From: CAYLYU01 sp964501925 | Lineage (GTDB): Bacteria > Pseudomonadota > Zetaproteobacteria > Mariprofundales > Mariprofundaceae | Assembly: GCA_964501925.1 (NCBI GenBank) | Contig: CAZCTM010000008.1 | Coordinates: forward strand, 3,621-67,620 | DNA: 64,000 nt | Direction: 5' to 3' | The notes under the pieces: model-generated | Told to the model about the DNA's origin: nothing | Database searches by the model: none | Seen by the model: the letters and a program-made list of their open reading frames with translations, nothing else | Position numbers and translations under genes: made by a program | Shown here: piece by piece, positions 27,511 through 36,441 of the stretch | Position numbering within the stretch: position 1 is the first letter of the stretch | How the letters are laid out: every line of letters begins with the position of its first letter

Positions 27511-28722
27511 TCATGTCCGATACTCAGCATTGATACGTATATATTCATGGGTCAGATCCCCGGTCCATACCGTTGCACTGGCCTTGCCAACACCAAGATT
27601 GATGTACAGCGTAAACTCATCGCGAGCAAACACGGCCATCCCGTCCTCGTCCCGGTAAGCGGGATGAAGATTGCCGGACGCGAGAATAACAACCTCATCA
27701 GCTTTCAGGTCGATGCAGTCCGGATGAACAGTGGCATCGCTATTGCCGATGGCTGAAAGAATACGCCCCCAGTTGGCATCGCTTCCGGCAAAGGCTGTTT
27801 TGACAAGCAGGGAGGTGGCAATGGTGCGGCCCACATTGCGCGCCTCTTCTTCGGAGGCCGCTCCCCCAATCTCAATGGTCACAAACTTGGACACGCCTTC
27901 ACCATCACGCACGATCATCTGTGCCAGCTCCACGCATAACCCCGATAGCGCCTCGGTAAACATGCCCACATCACTCAAAGGGGCGCAACCAAGCCCGAGG
28001 CCCGAGGAAAGCAGATACACCGTATCATTGGTGGAGGTATCACCATCCACGGAAATGCAGTTGAACGAACGTTCAACCGATTTCTCCAGCATGGCCTGCA
28101 AATCCTTCGCATCCAAAGGTGCGTCGGTGACCAGAAAGGCAAGCATGGTAGCCATGTCCGGATGGATCATGCCCGAGCCCTTGCAGATTCCGGTAATTGT
28201 GTATCTCCCAACCTTCCTGGAGGCATATTTGGCAAAGGTATCCGTGGTTCGAATTGCGTTTGCTGCCTGAACCCAACCCGTTTCGGACAGGTTTGCAGCC
28301 GCCTCACGCACGCCTTCACGAATTCGCTCAATCGGAAACGGGGTCCCGATCACACCGGTAGAGGCCGAAAGGACTGAATCGGGAACAAGCCCGGCTGCCA
28401 CGGCCGCCTCCCTGATCAGATCCTCAGCCCAGATACGCTCCATATCACCGGTTCCGGCATTGGCGTTACCGCTATTGGCAATAATGCCGCGGATACCCGT
28501 CGGGTTCGTGGACAGGGTTCTTTCCCCAAGATCCACACAGGCGGCGCGACATCGGTTCCGCGTAAAAACACCTGCAGCCCGGGCCGCCACATCGGAGACG
28601 ATCAGGGTCAGATCCTGCCGCTTTCCCTTCAGTTCAGGGGATCGTACGCCACAGGAGGCCGTGCCAACCCTAAAACCCGGCACGGGCAGGGGCGGTTTCA
28701 GTTCCGGTGGGTTTACCGCCAT
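27511..28722 (-). CDS. argJ: Bifunctional ornithine acetyltransferase / N-acetylglutamate synthase
   Basis: 403 residues. Self-cleaving ArgJ recycles the acetyl group in arginine synthesis. The autocleavage site with the catalytic Thr is in HPDMATMLAFL, preceded by KGSGMI. NSGNANAGTG and DTSTNDT are further signatures. The last residues (INAEYRT) match the family's C-terminal segment. Whether it is mono- or bifunctional cannot be read from the sequence. It lies downstream of secA, separated by a hairpin with a U-tract. Confidence 0.95.
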   Translation of the reverse strand: MAVNPPELKPPLPVPGFRVGTASCGVRSPELKGKRQDLTLIVSDVAARAAGVFTRNRCRAACVDLGERTLSTNPTGIRGIIANSGNANAGTGDMERIWAEDLIREAAVAAGLVPDSVLSASTGVIGTPFPIERIREGVREAAANLSETGWVQAANAIRTTDTFAKYASRKVGRYTITGICKGSGMIHPDMATMLAFLVTDAPLDAKDLQAMLEKSVERSFNCISVDGDTSTNDTVYLLSSGLGLGCAPLSDVGMFTEALSGLCVELAQMIVRDGEGVSKFVTIEIGGAASEEEARNVGRTIATSLLVKTAFAGSDANWGRILSAIGNSDATVHPDCIDLKADEVVILASGNLHPAYRDEDGMAVFARDEFTLYINLGVGKASATVWTGDLTHEYIRINAEYRT

Positions 28723-28734
28723 GAAAGATTCCCA

Positions 28735-28760
28735 AGAAAAAAACAGCCGGGTGGCGGCGG
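28735..28760 (-). terminator. Weak intrinsic terminator between secA and argJ
   Basis: On the minus strand a short GC stem (GCCG/CGGC, 28755-28758 with 28746-28749) is followed by seven T residues. The stem is only 4-5 bp, so termination may be partial. Confidence 0.5.
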
Positions 28761-28809
28761 TCGTTTCATCTGTGCAGATCCGTACCTGAATCGACCTTTG
28801 ATACCACTT

Positions 28810-31467
28810 CTAGGCGGCCTGACGCCTGCCGTGGCAGTTCTTGTATTTCTTTCCAGAACCGCATGGGCAGGGCTGGTTTCTGCCCACCTTCGGCTGCTTG
28901 CGGCGCACGGTCGCGGGAGTCTCTTCAACTTCCTCATCGCCATGCTTGAACTGCATGGGTGTCTGGCGTACTTCGGGCTCAGGTTGAGGCGGTTGTTCCA
29001 CACGGACGCTATGCAGGGCCAGCATGGTTTCCTCCCGGATACGCGCGATCATGCTGGCAAAAAGCTTGAAGGACTCGTGCTTGTATTCCTGCAGGGGCTG
29101 CTTCTGCGCATAGCCGCGAAGCCCGATCCCCTCCCGCAGGTGATCCATGGCCAGAAGATGCTCCTTCCAGTGATGGTCGAGGATCTGCAGGAGAAGCATT
29201 TTCTCGAAATGCTTCATGTTCTCCTCACCCACCTGTTCGGCCTTTTCCTGCATGAAGCTGGCCAGGGCGTCGGTGATCCTTTCCACCATCTGGTCCGAGC
29301 TTTCCACCTCTCCGGAATCCACCCAGTCCTTGACCGGTAACTGGACTGTCAACTTCTCTTTAAGCGCCTGCTGGAGGCCTTCAAGATCCCAGTTTTCCAC
29401 GTAGGACTGGGGTGGCAGGTACTGATCAACCAACTGACTCACATAATCACGTCGCATGTCGGCAATGACATCGCTGACATCTTCCGCCTCCAGAAGCTCA
29501 CGGCGCTGGTCATAAATGACCCCTCGCTGCTGATTCATGACGTCGTCATATTCGAGAAGCTGCTTCCGGATATCGAAATTGCGGCCTTCCACCTTCTTCT
29601 GGGAGTTTTCAATGGCCTTGCTAACCCAGGGATGCTCGATGACCTCCCCCTCGTTGAAACCCATTTTCTGCAGCATGGACTGCATCTTCTCGCCCCCAAA
29701 GATACGCATCAGGTCATCTTCCAGAGACAGATAGAACCTGGACGAGCCCGGGTCGCCCTGTCGTCCGGACCGACCACGCAACTGATTGTCGATACGCCGG
29801 GACTCATGGCGTTCGGTGCCGATGATATGAAGGCCCCCGAGCTTCACCACCTCCTCATGCTCCAGCCTGCATTGCTCACGGATTTCCCTGATCCGCTTTT
29901 CCCTTTCTTCCTCCTTGAGGTTCTCGGGCAGTTGCTGGATGAGCATCTCGGGATTGCCGCCAAGGACAATGTCGGTGCCGCGCCCGGCCATGTTGGTTGC
30001 GATTGTCACTGCACCCTTGCGGCCGGCCTGGGCAACAATTTCCGCCTCGCGCTCATGGTATTTGGCATTCAGGACCTGATGCCTGATGCCCCGCTTCTTC
30101 AACAGTTCAGAGAGTTGCTCGGATTTTTCGATGGAAGTGGTTCCGACTAGGATTGGCTGACCTTTCTTATGACGCTCGACGATGTCTTCAATAATGGCGT
30201 TGTACTTGTCCTTCTGATCGCGATACACAAGGTCGGGCATGTCCTCCCGGATCATGGGCTGATTGGTCGGAACAATGACAACCTCGAGCTTGTAGATCTT
30301 TTCAAACTCCTCCGCCTCTGTATCCGCGGTACCGGTCATGCCTGCCAGCTTCTCGTACATGCGGAAATAATTCTGGAAAGTCACCGAGGCAAGGGTCTGA
30401 TTCTCGGGCTTCACGGGCACGCCTTCCTTGGCCTCCAGGGCCTGATGGAGCCCATCGGAATAACGACGGCCCGGCATCATGCGGCCGGTAAACTCGTCAA
30501 TGATGATGACTTCGCCATTCTTGACGATGTAATCCACTTCACGGGTAAACAGCGTGTTGGCCCGCAGGGCCTGTGTGGCTGCATGGAACAGATTGACATT
30601 GGCAGGATCGTACAGATCCCCCGACTTCAACAAGCCGGCCTCCTTGAAGAGGTTTTCGATCCGCTCCATTCCTTTTTCGGTATAGGAAACCGCCCGCTGT
30701 TTCTCGTCCTTCTCGTAATCATCGGGATCAAGCTGCTTCACAAGCTTGTCCGCCGCGGTATAAAGCTCGCCCGCCTGCTCGGCCGGACCGGAGATGATCA
30801 GCGGGGTTCTCGCCTCATCGATGAGAATGGAGTCAACTTCATCGACGATGGCATAGTAGAGCGGCCTCTGACGCACAAGCTCGTCTCGGCTGAAGGCCAT
30901 GTTATCCCTCAGATAGTCAAAACCATACTCGTTGTTGGTGCCATAGGTGATGTCCGCGTCATAGGCAGCCCTTCTTTCCTCATTCGACAGGCCATGCACG
31001 ATCACCCCGACACTCATCCCCAGGAAGGTGTAGATCTTGCCCATCCATTCCGCATCTCGTCTGGCAAGATAATCGTTCACGGTGACCACATGCACACCCT
31101 TGCCCGTAAGGGCGTTGAGATAAACGGCCAGCGTGGCAACCAGTGTTTTACCCTCACCGGTCTTCATTTCGGCAATCTTGCCTTCATGCAGGATCATGCC
31201 GCCGATGAGCTGAACATCAAAATGCCGCATGTTCAGCACCCGGCGCGAAGCCTCGCGCACCACCGCAAAGGCCTCGGGCAGGAGATCGTTCAGGGATTCT
31301 CCCTTCTCCAGTCTTTCCTTGAAATGGGGAGTCCTGGCAGCCAGCTCCGCATCGCTCAGCGCCTGAATCTCCGGCTCCAGAGCGTTGATTCGATCCACAA
31401 CGGGATACATCTGTTTCAGTATCCGTTCGTTTCGGCTACCGAAAACCTTGGTGAGTACATTGAACAT
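28810..31467 (-). CDS. secA: Protein translocase ATPase SecA
   Basis: 885 residues. DEAD motor with MKTGEGKTL (Walker A), DEVDSILIDEARTPL (Walker B) and NMAGRGTDIVLGGNP (motif VI region), the preprotein cross-linking domain, helical scaffold, and a C-terminal zinc/SecB-binding tail CPCGSGKKYKNCH. It drives Sec-dependent export. I start at ATG 31467; a TTG six bases upstream is also in frame. The gene follows the aminotransferase by about 165 nt. Confidence 0.97.
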   Translation of the reverse strand: MFNVLTKVFGSRNERILKQMYPVVDRINALEPEIQALSDAELAARTPHFKERLEKGESLNDLLPEAFAVVREASRRVLNMRHFDVQLIGGMILHEGKIAEMKTGEGKTLVATLAVYLNALTGKGVHVVTVNDYLARRDAEWMGKIYTFLGMSVGVIVHGLSNEERRAAYDADITYGTNNEYGFDYLRDNMAFSRDELVRQRPLYYAIVDEVDSILIDEARTPLIISGPAEQAGELYTAADKLVKQLDPDDYEKDEKQRAVSYTEKGMERIENLFKEAGLLKSGDLYDPANVNLFHAATQALRANTLFTREVDYIVKNGEVIIIDEFTGRMMPGRRYSDGLHQALEAKEGVPVKPENQTLASVTFQNYFRMYEKLAGMTGTADTEAEEFEKIYKLEVVIVPTNQPMIREDMPDLVYRDQKDKYNAIIEDIVERHKKGQPILVGTTSIEKSEQLSELLKKRGIRHQVLNAKYHEREAEIVAQAGRKGAVTIATNMAGRGTDIVLGGNPEMLIQQLPENLKEEEREKRIREIREQCRLEHEEVVKLGGLHIIGTERHESRRIDNQLRGRSGRQGDPGSSRFYLSLEDDLMRIFGGEKMQSMLQKMGFNEGEVIEHPWVSKAIENSQKKVEGRNFDIRKQLLEYDDVMNQQRGVIYDQRRELLEAEDVSDVIADMRRDYVSQLVDQYLPPQSYVENWDLEGLQQALKEKLTVQLPVKDWVDSGEVESSDQMVERITDALASFMQEKAEQVGEENMKHFEKMLLLQILDHHWKEHLLAMDHLREGIGLRGYAQKQPLQEYKHESFKLFASMIARIREETMLALHSVRVEQPPQPEPEVRQTPMQFKHGDEEVEETPATVRRKQPKVGRNQPCPCGSGKKYKNCHGRRQAA

Positions 31468-31632
31468 GAACAATTATCTCCTGGGCCTTACCCTGTTACA
31501 ATAAGGCGGCGCAATCTACCATGCCGCCGGATTGTCACCAAGCAAGCTTAAAATATCCTGAAGGAGCACGGTCTTCCTGCCATAACATGGGGTCGAACCG
31601 GGTGGATGAGCCGATACGGACGTTCGTTCAAG

Positions 31633-32775
31633 TCACCCTTTCAGAAAATTGCGAATCCGGCGTATACCTTCCTGAAGATTCGTCAAGCTGTTGGCATAGG
31701 ATATCCGCAGGTGCTGCCCGGCCCTGTATACCCCGAAATCCTCACCGGGTGTGAGGGCAACACCCCCTTCTTCCAGCAGCCTCCAGCAAAAGTCGCGTGA
31801 GTCATCCGTCAGTCCGGAGACATTCGCGTAGATATAAAAGGCACCCTCTGGCTCGACCACGATCTCAAAACCAAGGGCGGGCAGTTCGGAAAGGAGATAT
31901 CGCCTGCGTCGATCATATTCCAGACGCATTCGCTCCACCTCATCGTCGGCCAGGAGCGCCTGGATGGCAGCATGCTGGGACAGGGTAGGGGCAGCGATAA
32001 AGATATTCTGCATCACTCGCCGGCAGGGATCGACCAGCTCTTCGGGCACAATCACCCAGCCAATTCGCCAGCCGGTCATGGCCCAGCGCTTGGAAAAACC
32101 GTTGACGACAATGGCATCCTCATCGCAGGAAAGGGCGCAGATCGCCTTCTCTCCATAGGTCAGGCCATGATAGATCTCATCGGAGATCAGGTATCCGCCC
32201 CGTTGCCTGCACCCCGCAGCCAGAGCTGCAAGCTGTTTCTTTTCGATCAGGATGCCGGTGGGGTTGCCGGGGGAGATCACAAGGGCGGCACGGGTCTTGC
32301 TGGTCCAGAACTTTTCGAGGTGATCGACATCCAGATGATAGCGGGAGTCCGGACCGACAGGAATATTGACGGGATTTCCTCCTGCCAAACGAACAAAATT
32401 GCGCTGGCAGGGATAGCCCGGGTCGGAAAGAAGGACCGACTCTCCTGCCTCCAGGAGAACGCTGTACAGGAGACTGAAAGCCCCCGATGTCCCCGGCGTA
32501 ACAAGAATCCGGTCGCTCTCGAGTGACAACCCGTATTCCCGCCCGTACCATTCCGCCAGTGCCCGCTGGAGTTCCGGCAAGCCGGTGGAGGGGGTGTAAA
32601 AGGTGTTTCCCTCATCCAGGGCCTTCCTCGCCGCGGCAATCACCGGCGCCGGGGTTGGAAAGTCGGGCTCACCTATTTCCATGTGCACGATGTGCCGCCC
32701 CTGCGCCTCCAGTTGCCTGGCACGTTCCAGCAACTGCATGACCCGGAAGGGTTCGATAAGATCAATCCGTCGCAT
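31633..32775 (-). CDS. Class I PLP-dependent aminotransferase
   Basis: 380 residues of the aspartate aminotransferase fold I. Segments EPDFPTPAPV, YTPSTGLPELQRA, SPGNPTG, SDEIYHGL and NGFSKRWAMTGWRIGW (PLP lysine in FSK) are clear. Family members of this subtype transaminate Ala, Asp or aromatic amino acids; the substrate cannot be decided. Starts at ATG 32775 (MRRIDLIEPF). Lies upstream of secA on the same strand. Confidence 0.9.
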   Translation of the reverse strand: MRRIDLIEPFRVMQLLERARQLEAQGRHIVHMEIGEPDFPTPAPVIAAARKALDEGNTFYTPSTGLPELQRALAEWYGREYGLSLESDRILVTPGTSGAFSLLYSVLLEAGESVLLSDPGYPCQRNFVRLAGGNPVNIPVGPDSRYHLDVDHLEKFWTSKTRAALVISPGNPTGILIEKKQLAALAAGCRQRGGYLISDEIYHGLTYGEKAICALSCDEDAIVVNGFSKRWAMTGWRIGWVIVPEELVDPCRRVMQNIFIAAPTLSQHAAIQALLADDEVERMRLEYDRRRRYLLSELPALGFEIVVEPEGAFYIYANVSGLTDDSRDFCWRLLEEGGVALTPGEDFGVYRAGQHLRISYANSLTNLQEGIRRIRNFLKG

Positions 32776-32845
32776 GACACGTACTCTAACCGCAAGCAGA
32801 CCGAGAAACGAACAGCTTAAACACTTGCATGTCCGGAAGTTTGGC

Positions 32846-32851
32846 TATAAT
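32846..32851 (+). promoter_or_regulatory. Perfect -10 box of the Rof-like gene
   Basis: TATAAT ends exactly 7 nt before the ATG at 32858, so transcription would begin at or within a base or two of the start codon. The -35 region (CTTGCA/TTGCAT near 32824-32830) is weak. Confidence 0.5.
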
Positions 32852-32857
32852 CAGCCT

Positions 32858-33088
32858 ATGGGAATGTCCTGCAGCATGCACGATCAGTTCGAGGCCGCAG
32901 CGGTACGCCATCAGCACTGCCGCATTGTCTATCAGGATACCTACGGGGAGCATCATGCAGTCATGGCCATTCCGCTGGAATGGCGTATCCTTGATGGAGA
33001 GGAGTGGGGGTTTTTCCGCTCGGAGGGGGGAGAGGTGCTGGAAGTGAAACTGTCCGACGTGGTGGCGATCGAGCCCCAGCCCGCCTAG
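32858..33088 (+). CDS. Rof-like (Rho-binding antiterminator family) protein
   Basis: 76 residues. The layout resembles E. coli Rof/YaeO: an N-terminal Cys-x3-D-x-[LF]-E segment (SCSMHDQFEAA), a central beta-rich stretch with LDGEEW, and a C-terminal VLEVKLSDVVAIEP like Rof's RELRLDKITSF. Rof binds Rho and reduces termination. The similarity is low and read by eye. No Shine-Dalgarno; a perfect TATAAT lies 7 nt upstream, suggesting a leaderless mRNA. hemJ follows 10 nt later. Confidence 0.5.
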   Translation: MGMSCSMHDQFEAAAVRHQHCRIVYQDTYGEHHAVMAIPLEWRILDGEEWGFFRSEGGEVLEVKLSDVVAIEPQPA

Positions 33089-33098
33089 CCTCTTCAGC

Positions 33099-33518
33099 AT
33101 GGCATGGTTTGAGGTTTTTCACATCGTCTTCATGGTTTCATGGTTTGCAGGACTGTTTTACCTGCCACGGATCTTCGTCTATCACGCTTCACATCCCACT
33201 GGTCCCGTGCATGAGCAGTTCTGCGTGATGGAGCGCAAGCTTTACCGCTACATCATGATGCCAGCCATGATCCTGACCATCGTATTCGGCCTGGCATTGG
33301 CCTATCTGCAATGGGAATACGTGCGTGAGGAACCCTGGTTCTGGACCAAGATGTTCCTCGTGATCCTGTTGACAGGCTATCACTTCCACAACGGCTATGT
33401 CGTGCACCTGTTCGCGCGTGGCGAGAACAGACGGGATCACAGGTTTTACCGCCTTTACAACGAACTGCCTACGCTCATCCTGATCGCTGCTGTGATCCTG
33501 GTCGTGGTCAAGCCCTGA
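33099..33518 (+). CDS. hemJ: HemJ protoporphyrinogen IX oxidase
   Basis: 139 residues, four transmembrane helices (about 2-22, 51-70, 80-97, 120-138). The UPF0093/HemJ signatures are AGLFYLPRIFVYHA, MERKLYRYIMMPAM and TGYHFHNGYVVHLFARG. It oxidises protoporphyrinogen IX to protoporphyrin IX in haem synthesis, replacing HemG/HemY. It fits the haem demand implied by the Cyc2-like cytochrome. Probably co-transcribed with the Rof-like gene. Confidence 0.9.
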   Translation: MAWFEVFHIVFMVSWFAGLFYLPRIFVYHASHPTGPVHEQFCVMERKLYRYIMMPAMILTIVFGLALAYLQWEYVREEPWFWTKMFLVILLTGYHFHNGYVVHLFARGENRRDHRFYRLYNELPTLILIAAVILVVVKP

Positions 33519-33588
33519 TCCCTACGGCCCCTTTTTCGCAAACCTGCGAACCAGTTCCAGAAGCCTGAACCGTCGATGAGGCCGTTGC

Positions 33589-33882
33589 CTATGCAGGCAG
33601 CAGGCCATTGTAGGTGATCCCATTCCTGGGTTCAGCCATCCAGTCGGCGACCGTTTCCCGCCACTTCAGGTAATGCGGGGTCTTTTTGTGAGCGGCCGCA
33701 TCCTCGGCACTGGCGTAGGCCTCATAAAGCACAAACCGGCTTGGATCCTCGGCCGACTGAAGCACATCAAAGCGGCGATTGCCGGGCTCCCTGACAGAGG
33801 CCTCATGATTGGCGCGTGATGCCCGGATGAAATCATCAATGTGATCCTTTTTCACATGGACGTAAACGAGTGTGACATGCAT
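33589..33882 (-). CDS. LsrG-like antibiotic-biosynthesis-monooxygenase-domain protein
   Basis: 97 residues, one ABM ferredoxin-like barrel. MHVTLV at the start, DDFIRASRANHEASVREPGNRRFDVLQ, FVLYEAY, HKKTPHYLKW and a final NGLLP follow E. coli LsrG very closely. LsrG acts on phospho-AI-2 breakdown products. No other lsr gene is in the window, so the substrate may differ. Start at ATG 33882, 7 nt after AAGGAG; the longer frame is unsupported. Confidence 0.8.
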   Translation of the reverse strand: MHVTLVYVHVKKDHIDDFIRASRANHEASVREPGNRRFDVLQSAEDPSRFVLYEAYASAEDAAAHKKTPHYLKWRETVADWMAEPRNGITYNGLLPA

Positions 33883-33951
33883 GGCTTTCTCCTTGTCCCC
33901 GAGATTGAAGCGATGACCAAGCCTAGCAATTCCACCAGACACGCCCAAACC

Positions 33952-34860
33952 TCAGGCGGCAAAAACGGCATCGAGATACGACTGGATCCTTCTGCCCGGA
34001 TCCTCGGGATGCCGCACAAGCGTGTGGACCAGATTGAAGAGTGGGAAGGCATGACGGTCGAAGAGTGAAAACCTGTCAACCATGGCCAGTGTGTGCACCC
34101 CTTCACCGCTGATATCTCCGGTCTCACCCCTGGCAAGTTTCCGACCAAGTTCATGATGGTGGGAACCGGCACTGGTAGCCGTGGTTACCAGATCGCCAAG
34201 CCCGGCCAGATGATAGGCCGTAGCCTCTCTGCCTCCCATGGTCTGCACGATGGTGTCCAGTTCCCCGATGGCCTGTACGGCCAGAAACCCCCGCATGTTG
34301 TCGCCAAGCCCCAGCCCATCGGCAACACCAAACAGGATCGCGTAAACGTTCTTCAGGATCACCGCCCAGGAAATACCGATAACATCCTCGGTATAACACA
34401 GATACAGACGGGTATGGGCAAAGAGGGTCTTTACCCTGTCAAACACCTGAACATCCGAACATGCCATCTGGGCAAAACCCGAACGGTCGGCGCGAATTTC
34501 CTCGGATATCATGGGTCCGTAAAGGAGCCCGTAGGCCTGGTGCGTGCCGAACACCTCTGAAAAAACATCAGCAGCCGTTCTCCCCCTCTCATCCAGGCCC
34601 TTGGCAATGCTGAGGCAGATGCAGCCAGGATCCAGCATGGGAGCCAGTCGCCTCGCCATCGCCATGTGCGGATTGGCGGGAATACAGAAAAAAACAAAAT
34701 CACTTTGTCCCGCTGCCCGTTCGAGATGGATGGGTCTCAAGCCTTGTATTGGCCGACAATCCCAGAAGGATAGTTCATGGTTCCCGGCCAGAAGATGCTC
34801 CATGGCATGTCCCATCTCGCCATAACCGATGACCAGTACGCGGAATGGGGCTTCGCTCAT
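33952..34860 (-). CDS. Divergent glycerol-3-phosphate dehydrogenase (GpsA-like)
   Basis: 302 residues, shorter than typical GpsA (about 330). N-terminal Rossmann VIGYGEMGHAM (usual GAGxxG changed), GLDERG in the IAKGL segment, KNVYAILFGVADGLGLGDN (catalytic Lys) and AGLGDLVTTATS match the family. It would reduce DHAP to glycerol-3-phosphate. Start at ATG 34860 with AAGGAG. It is divergently paired with the glycerol-kinase-like gene. Because several motifs are altered it may act on a related substrate. Confidence 0.75.
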   Translation of the reverse strand: MSEAPFRVLVIGYGEMGHAMEHLLAGNHELSFWDCRPIQGLRPIHLERAAGQSDFVFFCIPANPHMAMARRLAPMLDPGCICLSIAKGLDERGRTAADVFSEVFGTHQAYGLLYGPMISEEIRADRSGFAQMACSDVQVFDRVKTLFAHTRLYLCYTEDVIGISWAVILKNVYAILFGVADGLGLGDNMRGFLAVQAIGELDTIVQTMGGREATAYHLAGLGDLVTTATSAGSHHHELGRKLARGETGDISGEGVHTLAMVDRFSLFDRHAFPLFNLVHTLVRHPEDPGRRIQSYLDAVFAA

Positions 34861-34975
34861 GATTCTCCTTACATGCACTTCGGATCCGTTAGAACCTATA
34901 CTGTCCAGAAGCAAGGTTAGGCTGACTTGCGAAATTGCACCAGAAAAATGGACAACCATGAAGGAAAAGCTGTCA

Positions 34976-36409
34976 ATGATCGCCACAACCATCCCGGACA
35001 CCCCCCTTTTCCTGTGCATAGACCAGGGCAGCCAAAGCAGCAGGGCCATGGTGTTTGACTCCCGGGGGGTCCCTCATGCCAGTGCCCGGGAGGCAATTTC
35101 GACATTCAGACCCAGCGAGGGATACGTTGAACATGACCCGGATGAGATCGTCTCAACGCTTTACCGGGTCATCCAGAGGAACCTTCATGACCTGGGAGCC
35201 AGGCGCGTCGATGTCATGGCAGCAGGTCTGGCAACACAGCGTTCCAGCATCGTGTGCTGGGACCGGAGAACAGGCCGGGCCCTGTCGCCCGTCATCAGCT
35301 GGCAGGATCGCCGGGCGAGTGACATTCTGGCATCCATCGCTTCCAGGTTTGACGACATAAACAAAATCACCGGCCTGGTCCCCTCACCCCATTACGGTGC
35401 CAGCAAGCTGCGATGGTGCCTGGACCACCTGCCAGGCGTCCGGGACGCATTGGGGGCAGGTTCACTCTGCATGGGACCGCTGGCCAGTTTCCTCACATTT
35501 CGCCTGCTTGCCGAACATCCAGCCGTCGTTGATCCTGCCAACGCCTCCCGGACCCTGCTCTGGAATCTCGGTGAGCTGAACTGGGACGGCAGCCTTCTTC
35601 GCATGTTTGGCATTCCACCAAAGGCCTTGCCGGGGTGTGTGCCCAGCTTTCACGCCTTTGGTCACCTAGAACTGGGGGATGAAAGGATTCCACTGCTTCT
35701 TGTTACCGGTGATTTGCCGGCAGCCCTGTTTGCCCTTGGCCAGCCGGAGCCGAATACGGCGTACATCACCATGGGTACAGGGGCCTTTGTCCAGATACCG
35801 ACAGGCAATACGCCTCTTTTTTCTTCAAGATTCCTGACCGGAATCGCCCTGCATGATCGTGAAAAGAGCTGTTATGTCGTGGAAGGCAGCGTTAACGGGG
35901 CCGGCAGTGCCATAGCCTGGCTCGAAGAAAAACTCAAGCGGCATGACATCCTGGCCAGGCTTCCTGAATGGCTTGGCCGGCCGAATGGTGTCCCGTTATT
36001 CCTGAACGGAATTTCCGGCCTGGGGTCGCCGTTCTGGCTGCCTTTTCCCGAAAGCCGTTTTATCGGCAAGGGTGAAGCCTGGCAAAAGGCTGTTAGCGTC
36101 GCTGAAAGCATCGTCTTCCTCATTCAGACCAATCTGGACGGCATGAAAGGTGTGGTGCCGCGGGAGCAGATTTGCATCGGTGGCGGTCTGGCAGATCTGG
36201 ACGGACTTTGTCAGCGACTGGCGGACCTGAGCGGTCTTCCCGTTCACCGTCCTGGCCTGATGGAAGCCACGGCCCGTGGCCTTGCATGGCTGCTTGCAGG
36301 CCAACCATGTGACTGGCCCGGCGATCATGGCAAGACCTTTTCTCCGCGAACCAGTCATGCGTTAAGGGAACGCTACCGTCGCTGGCGACACCTCATGCCA
36401 AAAAGCTAG
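34976..36409 (+). CDS. FGGY-family kinase, glycerol-kinase-like
   Basis: 477 residues. N-terminal ATPase motif CIDQGSQSSRAMVFD, EGYVEHDPDEIV, ISWQDRRAS, the catalytic Asp in TGDLPAALFALG and the adenosine motif GISGLGSPFW are present. GlpK is the closest pattern. The phosphate 1 DQG-S-QSSR is close to GlpK's DQGTTSSR. Start uncertain: ATG 34976 follows AAGGAAAAG; ATG 34958 is another option. Candidate TATACT -10 at 34897-34902. It would make glycerol-3-phosphate, the same product as its divergent neighbour. Confidence 0.75.
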   Translation: MIATTIPDTPLFLCIDQGSQSSRAMVFDSRGVPHASAREAISTFRPSEGYVEHDPDEIVSTLYRVIQRNLHDLGARRVDVMAAGLATQRSSIVCWDRRTGRALSPVISWQDRRASDILASIASRFDDINKITGLVPSPHYGASKLRWCLDHLPGVRDALGAGSLCMGPLASFLTFRLLAEHPAVVDPANASRTLLWNLGELNWDGSLLRMFGIPPKALPGCVPSFHAFGHLELGDERIPLLLVTGDLPAALFALGQPEPNTAYITMGTGAFVQIPTGNTPLFSSRFLTGIALHDREKSCYVVEGSVNGAGSAIAWLEEKLKRHDILARLPEWLGRPNGVPLFLNGISGLGSPFWLPFPESRFIGKGEAWQKAVSVAESIVFLIQTNLDGMKGVVPREQICIGGGLADLDGLCQRLADLSGLPVHRPGLMEATARGLAWLLAGQPCDWPGDHGKTFSPRTSHALRERYRRWRHLMPKS

Positions 36410-36441
36410 ACTGGCCTCCAATTTCAAATAACGTTCACAGT

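Noticed and set aside
31505..31528. GGCGGC/GCCGCC inverted repeat before secA
   Set aside because: No T-tract on the minus strand and no known operator match; it could be a chance GC palindrome in the secA leader.
30169..31551. Antisense 460-codon open frame opposite secA
   Set aside because: Mirror of secA codon bias; no Shine-Dalgarno, no family resemblance.
33535..33550. TTCGCA/TGCGAA hairpin after hemJ
   Set aside because: The T-run precedes the stem on the plus strand and A-run follows on the minus strand, so it lacks terminator polarity.
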